Shown here: positions 5,776 through 9,744 of the stretch, piece by piece | Layout of the letters: each line of letters begins with the position of its first letter | Position numbering within the stretch: the stretch's first letter is position 1 | Assembly (NCBI GenBank): GCA_009993495.1 | Contig: JAACTI010000194.1 | Coordinates: 1-9,744, forward strand | Length of the DNA: 9,744 nucleotides | DNA from: Deltaproteobacteria bacterium | GTDB taxonomy: Bacteria > Desulfobacterota > Desulfuromonadia > Desulfuromonadales > Geopsychrobacteraceae | Direction of reading: 5' to 3' | Notes under the pieces: generated by a model | What the model saw: the letters and a program-made list of their open reading frames with translations, nothing else | What the model was told of the DNA's origin: nothing | Database searches by the model: none | Position numbers and translations under genes: made by a program

Positions 5776-7524
5776 TCACATGCGTTCCAGGGTACCAATG
5801 CCGAGTAAAGCCAGCCCCTGTTTCAGAATGCGTGCCGTCAGCAGGCAGAGTTGCAGGCGGCTGTTGCGCAGTTCGGCAGTCGTTGCATTGAGAACCGGAC
5901 AATTTTTGTAAAAGCTCGAAAAGGTTGTTGCCAGTTCGAACAGGTATGCGCACAGCAGGTGGGGGGTGCCGCGATCGGCGACCTGGCTGAGCACCTCGGC
6001 AAATTTAATTTGCAGGTTGGCCAGTTCGCGCTCAATGTCCTCCTGGAGTAGAACCTCTCCTTCGAGGTGGTTGGCGTCGATGTCGGCTTTGCGGAAGATG
6101 CTGGCAACCCTGGTGTAGGCGTAAAGCATATAGGGGCCGGTGTCGCCCTCAAAGCTGATCATCTGGTCGAAGCTGAAAGTGTAGTCGCTGCTGCGGTTTT
6201 TCGACAGGTCGGCATATTTAATTGAGGCAATGCCTGCGACGCGCCCGATTTCAGCCAGCTCAGTTGCTGTCATCTGCGGATTCTTTTCCGCCACCAGGGC
6301 ACCGGCGCGTTTTTCAGCTTCATCGATCAGTTCGGATAATTTGGCGACGCCACCGCTGCGGGTTTTGAAAGGCTTGCCGTCGTCACCCATGACGGTACCG
6401 AAGCCCATGTGCTCGACCTGCGTGTTTGCGTGCAGGAACCCGGCCCTGCGCGCGACGGCAAAGAGTTGTTTGAAATGATGAGACTGGCGCACATCGACAA
6501 AGTAAAGAATGCGCTCGGCTTTGAGTTGATTCTGACGGTAGCGCAGGGCGGCCAGATCGGTGGTGGCATAGAGGTAGCCGCCATCCTGTTTCTGCACGAT
6601 CATCGGCAGAGGCTTGCCGTCCTGGCCCTTGAATTCGTCGAGAAAGACGCAGCGCGCGCCCTGATCTTCGGTCAGCAGGCCGGCGTCATCCAGTTCGGCA
6701 ATGATGCGTGGCAGGTCGTCGTTGTAGGCGCTTTCGCCGTGGACGTGAGTGCGGTTCAGCCCGACACCGAGGCGGTCGTAAATCTTCTGGCAGTGACTGA
6801 GAGAAATGTCGAGAAATTCGCGCCAGAGTTGCAGGCATCCGATATCCCCTGCTTGCAGATCAACCACCAGTTGGCGGGCGCGCTGGGCAAAGGCGAAAGA
6901 TTCGTCAAACTGTTGCTTGGCACTGCGATAGAAATTTTCCAGATCGGCCAGATTCATTGATATTTCACGGCCAGCGGCCCGATCTTGTTCCATCAGTGCC
7001 AGCAGCATGCCAAACTGGGTGCCCCAGTCACCGACATGATTCTGCCGTATGACCTGATGTCCCAGAAATTCGAGTGTGCGGGCAACCGCATCACCGATAA
7101 TTGTCGAGCGCAGGTGCCCGACATGCATCTCTTTGGCGAGGTTAGGGGACGAATAATCGATCACCACCTGTTGCGGTTTAGCGACCAGGGGAACCCCCAG
7201 GCGTTCGCTGGCCAAAGCTTTTTTCACCTGTTGGGCCAGCCAGTTTTCATCGAGAAAAAAGTTAATAAAACCCGGTCCGGCCAGGGCGACTTTTTTGATA
7301 GCACCCTGCCGAGGCAGCAGAGCAATGATTTTCTCCGCCAGTAGACGTGGATTGCACCCTGCCGGTTTCGACAAAACCATGGCCAGATTGGTGGCCAAAT
7401 CGCCGTGACTCGTGTCTTTGGTGTGTTCAACCTTGAAACGTGGCTCTAGCCCGGCAGGGATAACCCGCTGCTGGGCAAGGTTTTCAATGACCTTGCTTAG
7501 CTGTTCTCTGACGTAGGTTTTCAA
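5776..7524 (-). CDS. argS: arginyl-tRNA synthetase
   Basis: This class I synthetase charges tRNA-Arg with arginine in the cytosol. At 582 residues it is full length. Residues 1-110 form the ArgRS N-terminal tRNA-recognition domain. The HIGH motif is HVGH (134-137) in a SSPNLAKEMHVGHLRST context. NHVGDWGTQFGML (162-174) is the family signature. In place of KMSKS it has MGDDGKPFKTRSGG (379-392), as in E. coli-type ArgRS. The DALR-type anticodon-binding domain fills the C-terminus (about 460-582) and ends in the family's closing LERM. The start codon is TTG: GGAG lies seven bases upstream, and the next in-frame Met is at residue 49, too late for this domain. The first 41 bases overlap the end of the MASE3 reading frame, so translation may be influenced by that frame. 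Downstream lies the radical SAM gene. Confidence 0.97.
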   Translation of the reverse strand: MKTYVREQLSKVIENLAQQRVIPAGLEPRFKVEHTKDTSHGDLATNLAMVLSKPAGCNPRLLAEKIIALLPRQGAIKKVALAGPGFINFFLDENWLAQQVKKALASERLGVPLVAKPQQVVIDYSSPNLAKEMHVGHLRSTIIGDAVARTLEFLGHQVIRQNHVGDWGTQFGMLLALMEQDRAAGREISMNLADLENFYRSAKQQFDESFAFAQRARQLVVDLQAGDIGCLQLWREFLDISLSHCQKIYDRLGVGLNRTHVHGESAYNDDLPRIIAELDDAGLLTEDQGARCVFLDEFKGQDGKPLPMIVQKQDGGYLYATTDLAALRYRQNQLKAERILYFVDVRQSHHFKQLFAVARRAGFLHANTQVEHMGFGTVMGDDGKPFKTRSGGVAKLSELIDEAEKRAGALVAEKNPQMTATELAEIGRVAGIASIKYADLSKNRSSDYTFSFDQMISFEGDTGPYMLYAYTRVASIFRKADIDANHLEGEVLLQEDIERELANLQIKFAEVLSQVADRGTPHLLCAYLFELATTFSSFYKNCPVLNATTAELRNSRLQLCLLTARILKQGLALLGIGTLERM

Positions 7525-8197
7525 CGTATGGCTCCATGAGAATGAAATTGCCTGTGGCGCGCGTGGCGACAGGTCTAATGACGATGGAATAAAACAGCAG
7601 CTGATAGACCTGAAATTTAAATTTTTCGCGGTTCTTTCTCAGCAAAAACAGGCTGATAAACAGAATTGAACAAATAAGATATTCGCTGTAAATTTTGAAG
7701 GGGGTCAGTCCCTTGCCCGCGACAAAACACTCGGGGAATATTTTCCAATAGAAAATAGTCGCCAGCAGCAGGGCAGTTATTCCCAGATAAAGGGAAAAGA
7801 CGGTTTTTTTTGAAACCTTGCGATGACCGAGCAGTAACCCGAAAGAAACCAGCAGGGTCAGGCTTTCCAGGTATCTGGCCCCGATCCACAGTTGATTGGC
7901 ATAGTAATCATAATCGGTAAAGATGGGCATACCTTTGTAGCTGAGGGTATGCAGCAGATCGATAATGCCAATAAACAGATAGGAAATGCCGACGGTAATC
8001 AAATAGGGGTTTTGGATGTAGCGGATCGAGCTCCAGGTGACGATGAAAACCGCCGCCGCGACCACAATACTGACCATTTCAGCAATGCTATGGAATAACA
8101 GGTAGTTGACGTGTATGGTCAGGTAAAGTCCGACCAGCGTAAACACGATGATGCTGCGGTAAAAGAGTCGGCTGCTGTCATTGGGCGGGGCGATCAT
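7484..8197 (-). CDS. MASE3 membrane sensor domain protein, probably truncated remnant
   Basis: This 237-residue product has a MASE3-like integral membrane sensory domain in residues 1 to about 206. Hydrophobic segments lie near 13-33, 41-58, 66-84, 107-124, 133-151 and 171-186. The motif FHSIAEMVSIVVA (35-47) and YLFIGIIDLLHTLSYKGM (73-90) are typical of the family. MASE3 is normally followed by a GGDEF, PAS or histidine kinase module in proteins of 450 residues or more. Here the last helix breaks off after LLFYSIV, and the remaining 31 residues are non-hydrophobic, unlike any output domain, and overlap the start of argS. The 3' part appears to have been deleted, leaving a likely pseudogene, although the frame is open with its own start and stop. 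The ribosome site is weak (AGGGA, ten bases upstream). Expression of a sensor stub cannot be excluded. Confidence 0.72.
   Translation of the reverse strand: MIAPPNDSSRLFYRSIIVFTLVGLYLTIHVNYLLFHSIAEMVSIVVAAAVFIVTWSSIRYIQNPYLITVGISYLFIGIIDLLHTLSYKGMPIFTDYDYYANQLWIGARYLESLTLLVSFGLLLGHRKVSKKTVFSLYLGITALLLATIFYWKIFPECFVAGKGLTPFKIYSEYLICSILFISLFLLRKNREKFKFQVYQLLFYSIVIRPVATRATGNFILMEPYVENLRQRTAKQGH
7551..7573 (-). repeat. imperfect inverted repeat resembling the core of elements A and B
   Basis: CCTGT (7551-7555) and ACAGG (7569-7573) pair around a GC-rich centre. Read on the minus strand it contains CTGTCGCCA (7572-7564), a 9-mer exactly shared with the cores of elements A and B. About 15 of 21 positions match copy B over the hairpin. 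It lies where the MASE3 reading frame stops looking like MASE3. The match is short, and chance similarity of GC-rich hairpins is possible. Confidence 0.3.
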
Positions 8198-8232
8198 ATC
8201 TGGTGGTTCCCTGTTGGGGCCTTATCCTTGTG

Positions 8233-8248
8233 GCAGAAAAATTTCTGC
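8233..8248. promoter_or_regulatory. 16-bp dyad in the divergent intergenic region
   Basis: GCAGAAA and TTTCTGC form a perfect 7+7 inverted repeat separated by AA, 36 bases upstream of the MASE3 start codon. The compact, near-perfect symmetry fits a dimeric regulator site better than an RNA hairpin, because the loop would be only two bases. No regulator is encoded in the window. Confidence 0.3.
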
Positions 8249-8291
8249 GCAAAGCAAACAGCAAAAATCTCTCTTCGGCTCCGTAGACCCA

Positions 8292-8406
8292 GAGTCCAAG
8301 CCCCCCATTTCACGGGCCGCAGGAATCTACCCTTGCGCTTAGCTGTCGCCATTCGGGCGACACTGACCCCTTCCTTGGCGGCCTCGGGCTTAGGCATGGT
8401 GAAGAG
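8292..8406 (+). repeat. intergenic repeat element, copy B (possible structured RNA)
   Basis: This is the partner of copy A at 1745-1859, equal in length at 115 bases. Its core (8342-8382) has a perfect 7-bp hairpin, TGTCGCC (8344-8350) with GGCGACA (8356-8362) around ATTCG. Longer-range pairing is also possible: GGCCGCAGGAA (8315-8325) with TTCCT..GCGGCC (8371-8383), CCAAGCCC (8296-8303) with GGGCTT-A-GG (8386-8394), and CTCTTC (8271-8276) with GAAGAG (8401-8406) closing the whole. This nested set gives one long structured unit. Copy A keeps the GCCGC/GCGGC pair and a closing pair, but not all the rest. The rest of the 309-base gap 8198-8506 holds only the 8233-8248 dyad and a possible promoter. 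Confidence 0.6.
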
Positions 8407-8490
8407 TTAGCGGAAAATATAGCGCCAGCGGTGTTAATGTCAAATTATCGCGCAACTTTTTCGTCCCCTGCTAATCGACACAATTCTTTG

Positions 8491-8499
8491 TGCTATTCT
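8491..8499 (+). promoter_or_regulatory. possible extended -10 element before the B12-radical SAM gene
   Basis: TGCTATTCT (8491-8499) fits an extended -10 (TGnTATAAT, 4/6 in the hexamer), but no -35 is found at the normal distance. Transcription would begin near 8505-8507, right at the ATG, and no ribosome site is visible before that ATG, so a leaderless mRNA is conceivable. The alternative is a promoter further upstream, with element B in the leader. Confidence 0.22.
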
Positions 8500-8506
8500 A
8501 CTGCCC

Positions 8507-9744
8507 ATGCGCACTTTATTGACGACCTTGCACAGCAAATATATCCACCCGAGCCTGGCCTTGCCCTGCTTGGCGGCCTACTGTGGTGACACTTGCGGTG
8601 AACTGCTGATCCGTGAACTGACCATTCATCAGCCTAAAGAAAATCTGCTGGCGCAGATTCTGGCCCTTGGGCCTGATGTCGTAGCTTTTTCGGTTTACGT
8701 CTGGAATCGTCAGCTGTCGTTGGAACTTGCCGCTGCGCTCAAAGTCGCGCGCCCCGCAGTGCGCTTGGTGCTGGGGGGGCCAGAGGTAAGTTTCGAAAAT
8801 GCCGATTTTTTTGATCATTGCCCGGTGGATGCTCTGGTCTGTGGCGAAGGTGAAATTCCCCTGCGCCATTTGCTGCATGCCTGGAACGCGGGCTTGCCAC
8901 CGACGGCGATTGCCGGTTTGCAATTGCCGGGGCAGAGTGCGGTGCAGGTGGGCCAGAGTCAGCTCGAAAATCTGGATGAGCTTCCTTCGCCTTTTGCCGC
9001 CGGGCTGGTCGATCTGAGGCGTGGTTATGTGTATTACGAAAGCAGTCGCGGTTGCCCCTACAGCTGTAGCTTCTGCATGAGTGCTCTGGATGCGCGGGTG
9101 CGTTCCTTTTCCATGGCACGGATCAAGGCGGATCTCACTTTGTTGATGGCAGCTGAGGTTGCGCAGATCAAATTTGTCGATCGCACCTTCAACTACCATG
9201 GGGCGCGAAGTCGCGAAATTATCCGCTTTATTCTGGCCCATAATCGGCGCAGCCATTTTCATTTTGAGATGGGTGGCGATCTTCTCGATGAAGAGACTCT
9301 GGCGTTGCTCGAAACTGTTCCGGCGGGAATGTTTCAGTTTGAAATTGGCGTTCAAACCACTCAGCCAACCACCCTTGCAATCATTTCCCGCACGACTGCC
9401 ATGGGTAAATTATACAAGAATATCAAGCGATTACGTTCTTCAGCTAACATCCACCTGCATCTTGACCTGATTGTCGGTTTGCCGGGCGAAGGGGCGGCGG
9501 ACATCGATGCGTCACTGACGGATGTTTTTGCCCTTGAGCCTCATCATTTGCAAGTGGAATTGGTGAAACTGCTGCCCGGAGCCCTGCTGCGTGGCCAGGC
9601 GGTGGCACGGGGGATGCGTTATGATCCGGCGCCGCCTTATAGGGTGCTGGCGACGCCCCTGCTTTCTTTTGCGGAGCTGGAAAACTATCGCGGCATCGGG
9701 CGCTTAATTGATCTGATCCATAACTCTGGCCGTTTTGCGCATTT
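8507..9744 (+). CDS. B12-binding domain radical SAM protein (DUF4080 type), 3' end beyond window
   Basis: 412 codons are present and the frame is open at the right edge. The N-terminus MRTLLTTLHSKYIHPSLAL and the pattern VVAFSVYVWN...VLGGPEVSF (58-97) match the cobalamin-binding Rossmann-like domain of class B radical SAM proteins. C183, C187 and C190 in SRGCPYSCSFCM give the C-x3-C-x2-C cluster site. FEIGVQTTQP (278-287) and DLIVGLPGEG (320-329) follow in the barrel, as in this superfamily. The residues after about 370 enter the region called DUF4080 in full-length relatives of about 450-600 residues. Members of this branch are uncharacterised; relatives perform methylation or rearrangement chemistry using B12. 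The start fits the family N-terminus, although no ribosome site is seen upstream. It is divergent from the MASE3-argS-radical SAM block. Confidence 0.9.
   Translation, partial: MRTLLTTLHSKYIHPSLALPCLAAYCGDTCGELLIRELTIHQPKENLLAQILALGPDVVAFSVYVWNRQLSLELAAALKVARPAVRLVLGGPEVSFENADFFDHCPVDALVCGEGEIPLRHLLHAWNAGLPPTAIAGLQLPGQSAVQVGQSQLENLDELPSPFAAGLVDLRRGYVYYESSRGCPYSCSFCMSALDARVRSFSMARIKADLTLLMAAEVAQIKFVDRTFNYHGARSREIIRFILAHNRRSHFHFEMGGDLLDEETLALLETVPAGMFQFEIGVQTTQPTTLAIISRTTAMGKLYKNIKRLRSSANIHLHLDLIVGLPGEGAADIDASLTDVFALEPHHLQVELVKLLPGALLRGQAVARGMRYDPAPPYRVLATPLLSFAELENYRGIGRLIDLIHNSGRFAH

Noticed and set aside
8194..8397. 67-codon minus-strand frame crossing repeat element B
   Set aside because: The equivalent frame in copy A is closed by TAG, so coding is not conserved. 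The sequence is better explained as a nucleotide repeat.
8516..9355. 279-codon open frame on the minus strand
   Set aside because: It lies wholly opposite the B12-radical SAM gene, has low-complexity composition rich in Q, R and H, and shows no domain. It is a shadow of the real gene.

Overview
The window looks like a chromosomal stretch from a Gram-negative bacterium of moderate to moderately high G+C. A delta-proteobacterial (Desulfuromonadales/Geobacter-like) origin is my best guess. It rests on the gene mix: two uncharacterised radical SAM proteins (one of the B12-binding/DUF4080 type), a MASE3 membrane sensor domain, a PepT-like M20 peptidase and an inner-membrane-anchored M23 peptidase paired with a TPR protein. 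No marker gene settles the taxon. There are no rRNA or tRNA genes, no CRISPR array, no transposase and no phage gene.

Layout: (i) 1-1552, minus strand: a PepT-like M20 metallopeptidase followed one base later by the 5' part of hrpB (ATP-dependent helicase), which runs off the window. (ii) 1553-1887: divergent intergenic region with a good minus-strand promoter, a GTTTC-type short repeat, a possible plus-strand promoter and a roughly 115-nt repeat element (copy A). (iii) 1888-4337, plus strand: M23 peptidase, then a protein made of eight ungapped 34-residue TPRs. (iv) 4345-8197, minus strand, read from right to left: a MASE3 sensor protein cut short after its membrane part, argS (TTG start, overlapping the MASE3 reading frame), then a radical SAM protein of unknown role. 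(v) 8198-8506: divergent intergenic region with a perfect dyad and copy B of the 115-nt element. (vi) 8507-9744, plus strand: a B12-binding radical SAM protein that runs off the window.

Housekeeping functions (ArgRS, peptidases, cell-wall hydrolase) are interspersed with poorly understood radical SAM enzymes. The gene content is mostly ordinary. The least explained signal is the pair of diverged intergenic elements A (1745-1859) and B (8292-8406). They are the same length, share a 41-nt core at 33/41 identity, and both lie upstream of plus-strand genes in divergent gaps. I cannot match them to an RNA family I know. A short, inverted and degenerate relative of the core sits at 7551-7573, just past where the MASE3 protein loses its normal sequence. 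This raises the possibility that such elements took part in a rearrangement there.
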